Counted from the stretch's first letter, positions 1-7,781 are shown. The stretch: 21,367 nucleotides of DNA from an uncultured Candidatus Melainabacteria bacterium (GCA_934692295.1 CAKUTL010000024.1:1-21367), one strand, 5' to 3'. Numbers and translations are program-made. Notes: generated by a model not told the origin, from the letters alone.

Positions 1-65
1 TAGTAAATATAACAACCAGGAAGCGATGGCAGAAGTTTTAAAGTTTCTTTCAATTTGTCATTCAT
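1..65 (-). CDS. uvrC: UvrC N-terminus (excinuclease ABC subunit C), cut by window edge
   Basis: Only the first 21 codons lie in the window, reading leftward from an ATG at 65. They encode MNDKLKETLKLLPSLPGCYIY. The LPxxPGxY pattern near residues 12-19 is the usual opening of the UvrC GIY-YIG nuclease domain, which makes the 3' incision in nucleotide excision repair together with UvrA and UvrB. There is no Shine-Dalgarno before the ATG. An extended -10 box ends 6 nt upstream, so the message is probably leaderless. The call depends on a short piece; the family signature is good but the catalytic residues are outside the window. Confidence 0.75.
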   Translation of the reverse strand, partial: MNDKLKETLKLLPSLPGCYIY

Positions 66-71
66 AATTAA

Positions 72-80
72 ATTATACCA
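72..80 (-). promoter_or_regulatory. Extended -10 promoter of uvrC
   Basis: On the minus strand the sequence reads TGGTATAAT, a perfect extended -10 box. Six bases separate it from the uvrC ATG, so the predicted transcription start falls on the A of the start codon. No good -35 box is visible, as is acceptable for extended -10 promoters. Confidence 0.6.
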
Positions 81-125
81 TGTTTGGGCGGAAAGAGAAT
101 TGTGACCTAAACTCATAACTATTTT

Positions 126-165
126 CCCTCGCCCTTTTTAAAGGGAGAGGGGGTAGGGGTGAGGG
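126..165. repeat. GC-rich REP-like hairpin repeat
   Basis: Arms CCCTCGCCCTTT (126-137) and AAAGGGAGAGGG (140-151) pair with a single mismatch around a 2-nt loop. A G-rich extension GGTAGGGGTGAGGG follows. The GC-rich block stands out in very AT-rich surroundings. Similar CCCTC...GAGGG repeats are common between genes in many bacterial genomes. A T-run follows at 175-180, so it may also terminate transcripts moving rightward. Confidence 0.5.
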
Positions 166-277
166 TTTTAATTCTTTTTTCATCGAAATAAAAAAGAAAA
201 AGTGAACATTAGAATAGTTAACTTCACTAGGTTGCAAATCTTTCATTGTTTCTACAAGGAAGATTAGTTGATCTTAA

Positions 278-511
278 TTATCTTTTGTGGATGTAAATGT
301 CATAGTCAAGAATATCTAACAATTCAACGAGTTCAGATACTCGTAAGGTTTTGTTGCGGAATTTGTTGCTTAGATTTCGATTGCTGTCAGTTTTTTGATA
401 TTTTTTGTTGACTTTTTCTTTAACTTTAGTGACCGTGAAACCGTCTAAGGCTGCAAGGTATTTTATTTGAGATGCAAGATTGTCTGTTTCTAGTTTAATT
501 TCTCTTTCCAT
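278..511 (-). CDS. Small Xre/HTH-like protein, 77 aa
   Basis: I start this at the ATG at 511 (MEREIKLETDNLASQIKYLA). Longer starts are possible but add a poorly conserved leader. A segment near residues 14-70 has the spacing of a small Cro/C1-type helix-turn-helix domain: Q-I-K-Y-L-A-A-L-DGFT, then a basic stretch, then NLSNKFRNKTLRVSELVELLDILDYDI. The pattern LSNKFRNKT followed by a hydrophobic helix resembles the recognition helix and wing of Xre-like proteins. No Shine-Dalgarno precedes the start. A TATGAT -10 candidate lies 7 nt upstream. It stands alone and divergent from the prepilin gene, with which it shares an upstream region of about 100 bp. The function is unknown; a DNA-binding role is inferred only from the fold pattern. 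Confidence 0.6.
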   Translation of the reverse strand: MEREIKLETDNLASQIKYLAALDGFTVTKVKEKVNKKYQKTDSNRNLSNKFRNKTLRVSELVELLDILDYDIYIHKR

Positions 512-617
512 TAGAAAAATCATACTATTTTTAGTGAATAAAACAAACAATGATTGACTTTATTCATTATATAGTGTATTGCAACATTAAATAATGAATT
601 ATATTAACAGGAGAAAT

Positions 618-1307
618 ATGAAAAAGTTTGGGTTTACCTTGGCAGAGGTGTTAATAACTTTAGGTATAATAGGCGTTGTTGCAGCAATGACTATTCCAAA
701 TCTGTTAACCAAAATGGATCATAATGCTAAAATCGCTAAGCTTCAAAAATCTATTTCTATTATGAACCAAGCTATGCGAATGTCTATTCATGATAACGGT
801 GAATATGATGGTTGGGATTCTTCATTAGCTCCAAAACCTTATGTTGAACAATATTTTGCTCCTTATTTAAAAATCGTGACTTGGTGTGATACCGCTCAAA
901 AATGCGGATATAAAAAAGCTAATCCTTGGGATAGTGAAGCTGTTTATACTGGTTTTAATTCTGCGGGTGCAAGAGTTCCATTTGTAACACTTGATGGAAT
1001 ATTGTTTTCAGTGATAACATATGGGGGATTATCTTCTGGCAATGATGAAACAGATAAGTTATATGATTTTTCTGTTTCAAGTTCTTCAGGAATTATTGTA
1101 GATATAAATGTTGCAAATAATCCTAACCGATTTGGAAATGATATATTTTTCTTAGTTAGAACCGAAACTGGTTCTGTAATGCCACTTGGATATAATTTGC
1201 CTGATGAAACTATAAAAAACGATTGCCAAAAGAAAAAATTGAGAATTTATTGCGCAGAAAGACTTCGTCGTAATGGTTGGAAAGCTCCGCAAGATTACCC
1301 TTGGTAA
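618..1307 (+). CDS. Type IV pilin-like / pseudopilin (prepilin-type N-terminal cleavage site)
   Basis: A 229-residue protein starting MKKFG, then FTLAEVLITLGIIGVVAA. This is a class III-type prepilin signal: a 5-residue basic leader, cleavage between G5 and F6 by a PilD-type peptidase, Glu at mature position 5, then a hydrophobic helix that both anchors the protein and packs the pilus core. The rest is a soluble domain with Cys residues at about 93, 99 and near the C-terminus (NDCQKKKLRIYCAER), which could form disulfides. I chose ATG 618 because AGGAG sits 4 nt before it; an ATG at 594 has no ribosome site and would add residues that do not fit a prepilin leader. A TTGACT -35 candidate is at 554-559. 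The gene is solitary, as pseudopilin-like genes in Gastranaerophilales often are. The specific machine (type II secretion, type IV pilus or competence) cannot be told from sequence. Confidence 0.85.
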   Translation: MKKFGFTLAEVLITLGIIGVVAAMTIPNLLTKMDHNAKIAKLQKSISIMNQAMRMSIHDNGEYDGWDSSLAPKPYVEQYFAPYLKIVTWCDTAQKCGYKKANPWDSEAVYTGFNSAGARVPFVTLDGILFSVITYGGLSSGNDETDKLYDFSVSSSSGIIVDINVANNPNRFGNDIFFLVRTETGSVMPLGYNLPDETIKNDCQKKKLRIYCAERLRRNGWKAPQDYPW

Positions 1308-1315
1308 ATTTTTTC

Positions 1316-1324
1316 TGCTATGAT
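1316..1324 (+). promoter_or_regulatory. Extended -10 promoter of the phosphatase gene
   Basis: TGCTATGAT lies just after the prepilin stop codon. Nine bases separate it from the ATG at 1334, giving a predicted 5' leader of only about 3 nt. No Shine-Dalgarno is present. Confidence 0.5.
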
Positions 1325-1333
1325 ATTTCTGTT

Positions 1334-2797
1334 ATGACATTGAATATTTACGCAATTACAGATTCTCATCAAGAAAGTAGAAACCTCAGCCGTTTGTTGA
1401 GCGGAATTTATAATTTTGAATATAAAAAATCATCCCCTTTTCTAATTTTAGATGCGGGAGATTTGTTTAAAGGTATTTATAAAAAAGATTTATCTGTCAA
1501 TGCGTATTTAAAAATTAAAAAACTTTTACCTCAGTCTGAAATATTTATAACTCTTGGAAATAACGATTTTGGATTTGTGAAATCTGATTTTGAATATCTT
1601 TTGTCAACTATTGAAAAGTTTAATAACGCTGGGATAAATGTAGTCTGTGCAAATCTCAAAAACTCTAAGACTGGTGAATTCGCACCATGGGTTTCTCGAT
1701 ACAAAATTGTTGAACTTGATGGGCATAAAATTTTGATAACAGGTTTTTGTTTAAATAATTCTTGCGTTAAAAAGTTTGGGTATGAGTTATTAGAGCCAGA
1801 AGAATGTTTTGCAAATTTGTTAAAAGGGATTAAAGAAGATTATGATAGAATAATTGTTCTTAATCATCATTGGTATCCATATAGTTTACAGTTGAAGCAA
1901 TTTGCTGGGCAAAAATTAAATAAAAATATTGATTTAATAATTGGTGGTCATGAGCATTCTCCGATAAAGCCAGATTTTGATAATAATATTTATTACCCAT
2001 TTTCTTTTGCTCGTTCCCTGTATAAAATGCAACTTGATGATAAAATTCACAATGTTGAAGAGATTAAAGTTGATAATTTTGATTTTATTTCTGAATTTGA
2101 AAATCCGATTGTGGAATATGAAAATGAAACACAATTGATGAAAACAATTTCTCATCGAGTGTTTAATTTAACAAAATGTTATTCAGATCCATGTCCATTG
2201 GGCACATTTATTTCTGATAATATGAAAAGGGCTGGGCAAACTGAAATTGCTTTTCATTCTACGGGGTTCACTATGGCTCCTTTGGCGACAAAAGATAGTG
2301 ATACTATTACAAATTATGATTTTAAAAGGGTAATGTGTGCAAATTGTGCCTTGGTAAAAATAGATATTTCTGTTGCTGAATTGAAACAAGTGTTTGAAAA
2401 TGCGACATTGAATAGGATGTATCGAGATAGAGGCAATTCAAGATTTGTACAATGCTCAGGGAATATTACGATTGTTGGTGTTGGAAGTTTTGAAGATAAA
2501 ACATATAAAGTTTTGCAGATTGAGATAAATGGGGAAAAATTGTTAGATGAAAATTCTAATCCTATTAATCCTGATAGAAAATTTAGTGCAACGATTGATC
2601 CATATATTGGTTCTGGAGAACAGGGTTTTACGGTTTTGAAAAATATCCCAAAGGTTAAAATTTTGGATAATGACGGGCATGAAATTCGAATAGATGAATT
2701 ATTTCGTAATTCGTTGAAGCTTGCGGATAACGAGTTTTCAACAATTGGCAAAACTTATCCGAGTTTTAAAATAATTGATAACCTTAATCAACAATAA
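1334..2797 (+). CDS. Metallophosphoesterase / 5'-nucleotidase-family protein
   Basis: A 487-residue protein with the two-domain plan of the UshA/5'-nucleotidase family. The N-terminal calcineurin-like domain (about 1-230) shows the metal ligands in order: TDSH (D10, H12), AGDLFKG (D43), GNND (75-78), NHHW (178-179) and GGHEH (H206, H208). The C-terminal nucleotide-binding domain covers about 285-470, including CPLGTFISDNMK and DPYIGSGEQGF. No signal peptide or membrane segment is visible, unlike the periplasmic UshA type, so it probably acts in the cytoplasm on nucleotides or related phosphoesters. The usual GNH(D/E) motif is GNND here: the histidine that acts as the catalytic acid in UshA is replaced by Asn. 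Ligand positions are otherwise kept. I start at ATG 1334, right after the DxH-containing strand is set up; upstream in-frame codons overlap the prepilin gene. Substrate unknown. Confidence 0.8.
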   Translation: MTLNIYAITDSHQESRNLSRLLSGIYNFEYKKSSPFLILDAGDLFKGIYKKDLSVNAYLKIKKLLPQSEIFITLGNNDFGFVKSDFEYLLSTIEKFNNAGINVVCANLKNSKTGEFAPWVSRYKIVELDGHKILITGFCLNNSCVKKFGYELLEPEECFANLLKGIKEDYDRIIVLNHHWYPYSLQLKQFAGQKLNKNIDLIIGGHEHSPIKPDFDNNIYYPFSFARSLYKMQLDDKIHNVEEIKVDNFDFISEFENPIVEYENETQLMKTISHRVFNLTKCYSDPCPLGTFISDNMKRAGQTEIAFHSTGFTMAPLATKDSDTITNYDFKRVMCANCALVKIDISVAELKQVFENATLNRMYRDRGNSRFVQCSGNITIVGVGSFEDKTYKVLQIEINGEKLLDENSNPINPDRKFSATIDPYIGSGEQGFTVLKNIPKVKILDNDGHEIRIDELFRNSLKLADNEFSTIGKTYPSFKIIDNLNQQ

Positions 2798-2808
2798 AAA
2801 TTTTTCCA

Positions 2809-2817
2809 TGTTAGAAT
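2809..2817 (+). promoter_or_regulatory. Extended -10 promoter of purB
   Basis: TGTTAGAAT ends 6 nt before the purB ATG, placing the predicted transcription start on the start codon itself. No Shine-Dalgarno lies between. Confidence 0.5.
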
Positions 2818-2823
2818 GGTCGT

Positions 2824-4116
2824 ATGATAGAAAGATATTCAAGAGAAGAAATGGCAAAGATTTGGGATTTGAATTCCAAATTCAATTATTATTTGCAAGT
2901 TGAACTTGCTGTTTGTGATGCGTACGCAGAATTAGGTACTATTCCTAAGGAAGCTGCAAATGAAATTAGAGAAAAAGCGACTTTTACAGTTGAACGAATT
3001 GATGAAATTGAACGAGAAGTTAGACATGATGTCATTGCATTCTTGACTTGTGTAAATGAAAGTCTTGGCGATTTAGGACGCTATGTCCATGTTGGAATGA
3101 CTAGTTCTGATGTTATTGATACTGCTTTTGCATTACAAATTCAAGATAGTGGAAAAATAATTCTTGCCGATTTGGATAAGACTATTGCAACCTTGAGAGC
3201 ATTGGCTGAAAAACATAAAGATACTGTTTGTATTGGTCGTTCTCATGGTATTCACGCTGAGATAATGACTTTTGCTGTAAAAATGTGTTCTTGGATTGAT
3301 ATTTTGTCAAGACAGAGAGAAAATTTTGCTCACGCTATAGAACAAATTCGTGTTGGACAAATTTCTGGACCTGTTGGAACTTATAGCAATATCTCTCCAG
3401 AAGTTGAAAAAGTTACTTGTAAACATTTAGGATTGAAGCCTGCAAAAATTTCAACTCAAATTATTGCAAGAGATTATCACGCATATTTTATGCAATCTTT
3501 GGCGTTGATTGCGAGTGTTTTGGAACAGTTTGCAACTGAGATTAGACATTTGCAAAGGACAGAAGTTTTAGAACTTGAAGAAGGTTTTGGCAAAGGACAA
3601 AAAGGTTCTTCTGCTATGCCACACAAGAAAAACCCTGTTTTGAGCGAAAACTTGTGCGGGTTAGCTAGAGTTGTTAGAGCAAATTCAATTGTTGCATTGG
3701 AAAATATTCCTTTGTGGCACGAAAGAGATATTTCGCACTCATCAGCTGAACGTATAATTTTCCCTGATAGCTTAACTCTTGTAGATTTTATGCTTAATAG
3801 ATTTAATGGTTTGATGGAAAATATTGTTGTGCATAAAGATAATATGTTGAAAAATACAAATAAATTCGGAGGAATTGTTTTTTCTCAAAAAGTTTTATTG
3901 TCCCTTGTTGCAAAAGGATTATCAAGAGAAGATGCGTACGTGATTGTTCAGCGTAATGCTTTAGACGCTTTCCAAAATCATGGTGATTTCAAAAAGAATT
4001 TATTGAATGATAAAGATGTAACTAGCCTTCTTTCATCAGAAGAAATCGAAAAAATATTCGATAAACAAGGCTTTTTACAAAATGTTCATACGATTTATGA
4101 AAAGTTTGAAATATAA
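2824..4116 (+). CDS. purB: Adenylosuccinate lyase
   Basis: A 430-residue member of the fumarase/aspartase superfamily. It would catalyse two steps of purine synthesis: SAICAR to AICAR plus fumarate, and adenylosuccinate to AMP plus fumarate. The superfamily signature GSSAMPHKKNP is at 261-271 and carries the flexible-loop catalytic serine. TSSD at 93-96 and GRSHG around H141 are the other active-site segments. Length is normal for the short bacterial form. Expected localisation is cytosolic, as a homotetramer. The ATG at 2824 starts the canonical MIERYSREEMAKIW opening but has no Shine-Dalgarno; an extended -10 box ends 6 nt before it, so a leaderless transcript is likely. It ends 4 bp from the convergent cysE stop with no obvious terminator between. 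Confidence 0.96.
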   Translation: MIERYSREEMAKIWDLNSKFNYYLQVELAVCDAYAELGTIPKEAANEIREKATFTVERIDEIEREVRHDVIAFLTCVNESLGDLGRYVHVGMTSSDVIDTAFALQIQDSGKIILADLDKTIATLRALAEKHKDTVCIGRSHGIHAEIMTFAVKMCSWIDILSRQRENFAHAIEQIRVGQISGPVGTYSNISPEVEKVTCKHLGLKPAKISTQIIARDYHAYFMQSLALIASVLEQFATEIRHLQRTEVLELEEGFGKGQKGSSAMPHKKNPVLSENLCGLARVVRANSIVALENIPLWHERDISHSSAERIIFPDSLTLVDFMLNRFNGLMENIVVHKDNMLKNTNKFGGIVFSQKVLLSLVAKGLSREDAYVIVQRNALDAFQNHGDFKKNLLNDKDVTSLLSSEEIEKIFDKQGFLQNVHTIYEKFEI

Positions 4117-4120
4117 AAAG

Positions 4121-4771
4121 TTATCTTTTTTCAATTTCTTCTTTTAGAATTTCAACTTCGGCTTTAAGTTTGTTGATATCACATTTAACTGGGTCAGGAA
4201 TTCTATTGTGCATTAAGTTTCCTTGGTCATCAACAATGGCTCTATGTACAACTCTTCCTGGAACCCCAACAACTGTTGAATGAGGTGGAACATCTTCAAT
4301 TACAACTGAACCAGCCCCAATTCTAACGTTGTTTCCTATTGTAATATTACCTAAGATTTTTGCTCCAGCCCCGACAATTACGTTGTTACCTAAGGTTGGA
4401 TGGCGTTTACCGGATTCTTTTCCTGTTCCGCCAAGGGTAACTTGTTGGTAAATTAAAACATCATCCCCAACAATTGTTGTTTCGCCAATCACGACACCTT
4501 CTCCGTGGTCGATGAAAAATCTTCTGCCAATTCTTGCGGCTGGGTGAATTTCAATCCCTGTGATAATTCTTGTGAAATATGAAATCATACGTGGAATTAG
4601 CGGGATATGCCATTTGTACAATCTGTGTGCAAATCGATAAGCGACTAAAGCGTGTAATCCTGGGTAGCAAAGAATTACTTCGAGAAAATTCTTTGCTGCT
4701 GGATCATTTTCATAAATTACTTTTATGTCTTCTCTTACTTTTGAAATTCCACGTTTAATTGTTGATAACAT
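4121..4771 (-). CDS. cysE: Serine O-acetyltransferase
   Basis: A 216-residue left-handed beta-helix acyltransferase that makes O-acetylserine from serine and acetyl-CoA, the first step of cysteine synthesis. A helical N-terminal part (1-70) is followed by TGIEIHPAARIG and FIDHGEGVVIGET (about 71-97) and then hexapeptide repeats through NVRIGAGSVVIEDVPPHSTVVGVPGRVV. The DH at 88-89 and the His in EIHP match the catalytic region. This is the short EpsC-type form without the long N-terminal extension of the enterobacterial enzyme. Its ATG shares one base with the tyrS stop codon (TAATG), so the two are translationally coupled in one leftward operon. The C-terminal tail (KLKAEVEILKEEIEKR) is a short charged helix. 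Confidence 0.95.
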   Translation of the reverse strand: MLSTIKRGISKVREDIKVIYENDPAAKNFLEVILCYPGLHALVAYRFAHRLYKWHIPLIPRMISYFTRIITGIEIHPAARIGRRFFIDHGEGVVIGETTIVGDDVLIYQQVTLGGTGKESGKRHPTLGNNVIVGAGAKILGNITIGNNVRIGAGSVVIEDVPPHSTVVGVPGRVVHRAIVDDQGNLMHNRIPDPVKCDINKLKAEVEILKEEIEKR

Positions 4772-5994
4772 TATTTCACCAATTTTGCAAATTTACGTTT
4801 TCCTGCTTGTAATACTACACTTTCTTCAAATGAAATTGTATAACCCATGTCAGTAATTTTTTCGCCGTCAATTTTTACCCCGCCGCCTTGGATTAATCTT
4901 TTTGCTTCTCCACGACTTGCAGTAAATTTTAATTCAGTGATTAAGTCAAGAATGTTTTTCCCTTGTTCTACTTTTACTTCTTGAATATCCTCTGGGGTTC
5001 CTTTGTTTGAAACTACATTGATAAATTCTTCTTGAGCTTTATCTGCACCATCTTTTCCGTGATATTCTTCTGTGATTTGGTGAGCTAATTTCATTTTGAT
5101 ATTTCTTGGGTTGATTGAACCATCTGCAATTTGTTTGTCATATGCTTCAAGTTCTTCTTTTGTTGCATCTGTCAACAAGCTGAAGTAACGAGTAATCATG
5201 TTATCTGGAATACTCATCAACTTTCCGAACATATCTTTTGCACTATCTGTTAAAGAAATACAGTGTTCAGGATAAGTTTTTGACATTTTTACTACGCCGT
5301 CTGTTCCTTCTAGTAAAGGAAGCAAGATTACTAATTGTGGATATTTTTTGCCGTATGCACTTTGAATATCTCGACCTAAAAGAGTGTTAAATCTTTGGTC
5401 AGTTCCACCAAGTTCAATATCTGCATCGATTGCAACAGAATCGTATGCTTGCATCAATGGATAGAAAAATTCGTGGATGGAAATTGGTCTTCCGTCAGCG
5501 TAACGTTTTGCGAAATCATCTCTTGTCATCATTTGAGCTACTGTTACTTGAGCTGAAAGTTTTAATAATTCTGTAAAACTCATTTTGTGTAACCAATCAG
5601 CATTGTTTGTAACTTCTGCGTTTGAAACATCCAAAACTTTTGACATTTGGTCAAAATAAGATTTTGCATTTTCTTCAACTTGTTCTTTTGTCAAAGCTGG
5701 TCTTGTTTCAGATTTTCCTGAAGGATCTCCAACCATGGCAGTTGCACCGCCTACGATTAGAACAATTTTATGACCTAGTGCTTGAAACTCTTTAAGTTTT
5801 CTCATTACTACGGTGTGTCCCAAATGTAGGTCTGGTCTAGTTGGATCCATCCCAAGTTTTACTCTTAGTGGAGTGTTTGTGTCTGCTGCGTGTTGCAATT
5901 TAGCGGCTAATTCTTCAATTCCGCCAGGTAAAACTTCAGCATTTCTTGCGATGTGTTTCGCTTGATTTATAAATTCTTCTCTTATTTCTGCCAT
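4771..5994 (-). CDS. tyrS: Tyrosyl-tRNA synthetase
   Basis: A 407-residue class Ic aminoacyl-tRNA synthetase that charges tRNA-Tyr with tyrosine. The HIGH motif appears as HLGH at 57-60 and the KMSKS motif as KMSKT at 236-240. An ELGGTDQRFN segment near 194-203 is the usual synthetase core for this subfamily. The last 65 residues (ILDLITELKFTASRGEAKRLIQ...) form an S4 RNA-binding domain. The start is fixed by AGGAG 7 nt before the ATG. The upstream leader is only about 25 nt, so there is no room for a T-box riboswitch such as Firmicutes use for this gene. It is followed by cysE with a stop/start overlap. Confidence 0.97.
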   Translation of the reverse strand: MAEIREEFINQAKHIARNAEVLPGGIEELAAKLQHAADTNTPLRVKLGMDPTRPDLHLGHTVVMRKLKEFQALGHKIVLIVGGATAMVGDPSGKSETRPALTKEQVEENAKSYFDQMSKVLDVSNAEVTNNADWLHKMSFTELLKLSAQVTVAQMMTRDDFAKRYADGRPISIHEFFYPLMQAYDSVAIDADIELGGTDQRFNTLLGRDIQSAYGKKYPQLVILLPLLEGTDGVVKMSKTYPEHCISLTDSAKDMFGKLMSIPDNMITRYFSLLTDATKEELEAYDKQIADGSINPRNIKMKLAHQITEEYHGKDGADKAQEEFINVVSNKGTPEDIQEVKVEQGKNILDLITELKFTASRGEAKRLIQGGGVKIDGEKITDMGYTISFEESVVLQAGKRKFAKLVK

Positions 5995-6019
5995 AATCTT
6001 TCTCCTATATTTACCAAAA

Positions 6020-6028
6020 ATTATATCA
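6020..6028 (-). promoter_or_regulatory. Extended -10 promoter of the tyrS-cysE operon
   Basis: The minus strand reads TGATATAAT, about 25 nt upstream of the tyrS start, leaving a short leader that contains the AGGAG ribosome site. It lies back-to-back with the promoter of the rightward gene at 6070. Confidence 0.55.
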
Positions 6029-6069
6029 AAAACATAGCAAAAAATATTTTTACAAGTTTTATACTAAGC

Positions 6070-6639
6070 ATGATGAATAATATTAGTTTTACAGGGTTGC
6101 AAAATGTAGGTGCTTGTTCCGTAGCTTGTACCGTTGAAGGTGGCAAAAGGCTAGGAACAGCTTTGCTTGTGAATTTGACAAATGATTGTAAAGGTAAAGA
6201 TTTGGCAGAATATGAGAATGTAATGCGAAAATGTTCCGATTCATTTGACCATTATTTCCCTTATGATAAGAAATTTCTGCATGTTCAAACACAGAAATTT
6301 GTACCTGATGATGAAGAGTTTGAAACTGCTCCTCAACTTATTGTAAATGGTTTTCCTGTTGTGCCTGAAACCAAAACTATGCCTTTGTTTTCATATATTG
6401 CAAAATTAACTAAACGCATTATTGGTTCAGCGGAAGGCGATATTAAAATTGCCAATGACTTCAAATATGGTCCAGATGCTGATAGTTATATTTCAGGCGT
6501 AAAAATCTCGGAAGTAGAAGGTAATCAGGAACAGCGAAATTTCCTTTTAGATAATATTTATTCTTTACCTGCAGCAAAGTATGGTGCGAAAAATATTAAC
6601 AATGATATTCAGGCTCAAATGATGGATTATTTCGCATAA
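6070..6639 (+). CDS. Hypothetical protein with N-terminal SFTG motif
   Basis: A 189-residue protein of unknown function, beginning MMNNISFTGLQNVGACSVAC. I see no signal peptide, membrane segment or known catalytic motif. The SFTG tetrapeptide close to the start is shared with the large protein at 10354 and seems to be a hallmark of hypothetical proteins in Gastranaerophilales. Two adjacent ATG codons (6070 and 6073) are possible starts; neither has a Shine-Dalgarno. A TATACT -10 box ends at 6065, so the message is nearly or fully leaderless, which would favour 6073 slightly. The gene is monocistronic, divergent from tyrS, and converges on the tail-fibre cassette with only 8 bp between stop codons. 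Confidence 0.75.
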   Translation: MMNNISFTGLQNVGACSVACTVEGGKRLGTALLVNLTNDCKGKDLAEYENVMRKCSDSFDHYFPYDKKFLHVQTQKFVPDDEEFETAPQLIVNGFPVVPETKTMPLFSYIAKLTKRIIGSAEGDIKIANDFKYGPDADSYISGVKISEVEGNQEQRNFLLDNIYSLPAAKYGAKNINNDIQAQMMDYFA

Positions 6640-6647
6640 TAGGAAAT

Positions 6648-7016
6648 TTATTCCAGTTCTTTCAGTTTATTTCTTAATTCGCTTGCTTTGTAATTGTAGT
6701 ATTCAAGCCAAGTTTCTTCTGTTTTCTCATCTTTTATTTGATTTTCGCAAACTGCTCGAATTCGTTTTTGGTCGAGTTCATTAAGTTGAGAAATTATTTC
6801 AGAAATTTTTGTTGTTTTTTCTCGCTCTTTTAAAATTTTTTCATAATCCGGATTTTGAATAATTTCGCCGTTTGAAAAAATGTATTTTTCACTATCAGAA
6901 ATAAATTCTTGGCAAATTTGCTCTGATACTTCAATATTTTGAATATCTTTATTCAAACATTTTGCACAGCCTGCACCGTTTAATTTATCATTTTCTATAT
7001 AAATATAATATTTCAT
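6648..7016 (-). CDS. Putative tail-fibre assembly chaperone-like protein
   Basis: A 122-residue protein starting MKYYIYIENDKLNGAGCAKC. I choose ATG 7016 because AAAGGA precedes it at good spacing; a longer reading from 7052 would overlap the upstream gene. The middle part, with YIFSNGEIIQNPDYEKILKE, looks like the NG-x-I-x-x-NPDYE segment often seen in small phage proteins encoded just after a tail fibre, and the C-terminal half is predicted helical and highly charged. Position directly downstream of the fibre gene, 10 nt away in the same direction, supports a role as fibre-folding or attachment helper. The family match is by pattern only, and a structural tail protein remains possible. Confidence 0.5.
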   Translation of the reverse strand: MKYYIYIENDKLNGAGCAKCLNKDIQNIEVSEQICQEFISDSEKYIFSNGEIIQNPDYEKILKEREKTTKISEIISQLNELDQKRIRAVCENQIKDEKTEETWLEYYNYKASELRNKLKELE

Positions 7017-7026
7017 TTTGTCCTTT

Positions 7027-7581
7027 CTATCTTGCTTTTCTGTAACCGTCAATTGTTAGAATAAGTTGTCCGCTGTATTCTTCTGTTCTTGCAACGTAAA
7101 GTTTTTTATCCTTTCCTAAAGGAATAATAACTGAACCGGCTCCGGTTGCATTTAGAGATGCTCTTGATCTTGCATTGCACAAATAGACATTGTTCGACAT
7201 TAATGATGATTTTAATAATGCTGCAATATAAGCTCCATTAGTATTTGTTGTAACAACTCTTCCGGAAAGTAGTATCTCGTAAAGATTTTCATCTTGTGGC
7301 AGATGTGCAGATAAATCATATGTTAATGCAGTTGTGCCATTTACTGATACTCCATCCACAATAGAGTGATGACAGAATTGCCATTCTCCGTCAATATCTT
7401 TGTTGTTTGCTTTTGAATCTAATGTAGATTTTCCTGTTTCATCAATATTAGACAAATCGACATTTAGTTTTGCAGAATTTGTTTCTTCAATCTTGTTTAG
7501 AACAGCTAAAAAGTTTGCATTAACTTCATCGGCTTTAGCTTTTGTTCCAGGGACAAAAGAGTACGGAATTCCTGATGTCAT
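7027..7581 (-). CDS. Phage tail-fibre-like protein
   Basis: A 184-residue protein. The opening MTSGIPYSFVPGTKAKADEV and the following NANFLAVLNKIEE match the conserved start of many phage tail-fibre and baseplate-attached proteins (Y-x-F-x-x-G-T-x-A-x-A-x-x-V-N-x-N-F). A short linker (SKANNKDIDGEWQ) leads to a beta-rich C-terminal domain (about 80-184) likely to be the receptor- or glycan-binding head. AAAGGA stands 4 nt before the ATG. The gene is followed at once by a putative assembly chaperone and is driven by a strong promoter at 7644-7673. No other phage structural gene is nearby, so the pair is an orphan cassette: a prophage remnant, or a fibre domesticated or carried as cargo. The short length may reflect truncation relative to a full fibre. 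Confidence 0.65.
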   Translation of the reverse strand: MTSGIPYSFVPGTKAKADEVNANFLAVLNKIEETNSAKLNVDLSNIDETGKSTLDSKANNKDIDGEWQFCHHSIVDGVSVNGTTALTYDLSAHLPQDENLYEILLSGRVVTTNTNGAYIAALLKSSLMSNNVYLCNARSRASLNATGAGSVIIPLGKDKKLYVARTEEYSGQLILTIDGYRKAR

Positions 7582-7643
7582 AAAATCCTTTCTGACAATT
7601 CCAATAACTCTTTAGGCTTTATATTTAAACGAAATAACAACTT

Positions 7644-7673
7644 ATTATACCATATTATTTCAAAATCCGTCAA
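7644..7673 (-). promoter_or_regulatory. Strong sigma-70-type promoter of the tail-fibre cassette
   Basis: On the minus strand TTGACG (7673-7668) is followed after 18 bp by TATAAT (7649-7644), and the -10 is preceded by TGG, making it also an extended -10. This is the best -35/-10 pair in the chromosomal half of the window. The leader to the fibre gene is about 55 nt. Confidence 0.65.
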
Positions 7674-7753
7674 CTAAGAATTTTTTCTTGCAAATTTTAA
7701 ATCATAGCCGAGTGTATCTGCAATTAAAAATCATTTCTCAATTGGTAATATTT

Positions 7754-7781
7754 TTAGATACTTCGCTTTGCTCAGTGTGAC
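7754..7781. repeat. Short intergenic repeat-like sequence (CTTCGCTTTGCTCAG type)
   Basis: Contains ACTTCGCTTTGCTCAGTGTG. Sequences of this form, with CTTCGCT followed by GCTCAG and TGTGAC or GATGAC, are familiar as dispersed intergenic repeats in many bacterial genomes. A second copy is not present in this window, so the repeat status is inference. The region from 7674 to 7885 holds no gene I can support. Confidence 0.3.

Noticed and set aside
1934..2751. Minus-strand open frames opposite the phosphatase gene
   Set aside because: They lie antisense to a well-supported gene, have no ribosome sites and no family-like sequence.
5974..6028. T-box riboswitch upstream of tyrS
   Set aside because: The leader from the extended -10 to the start is about 25 nt, too short, with no specifier or T-box sequence.
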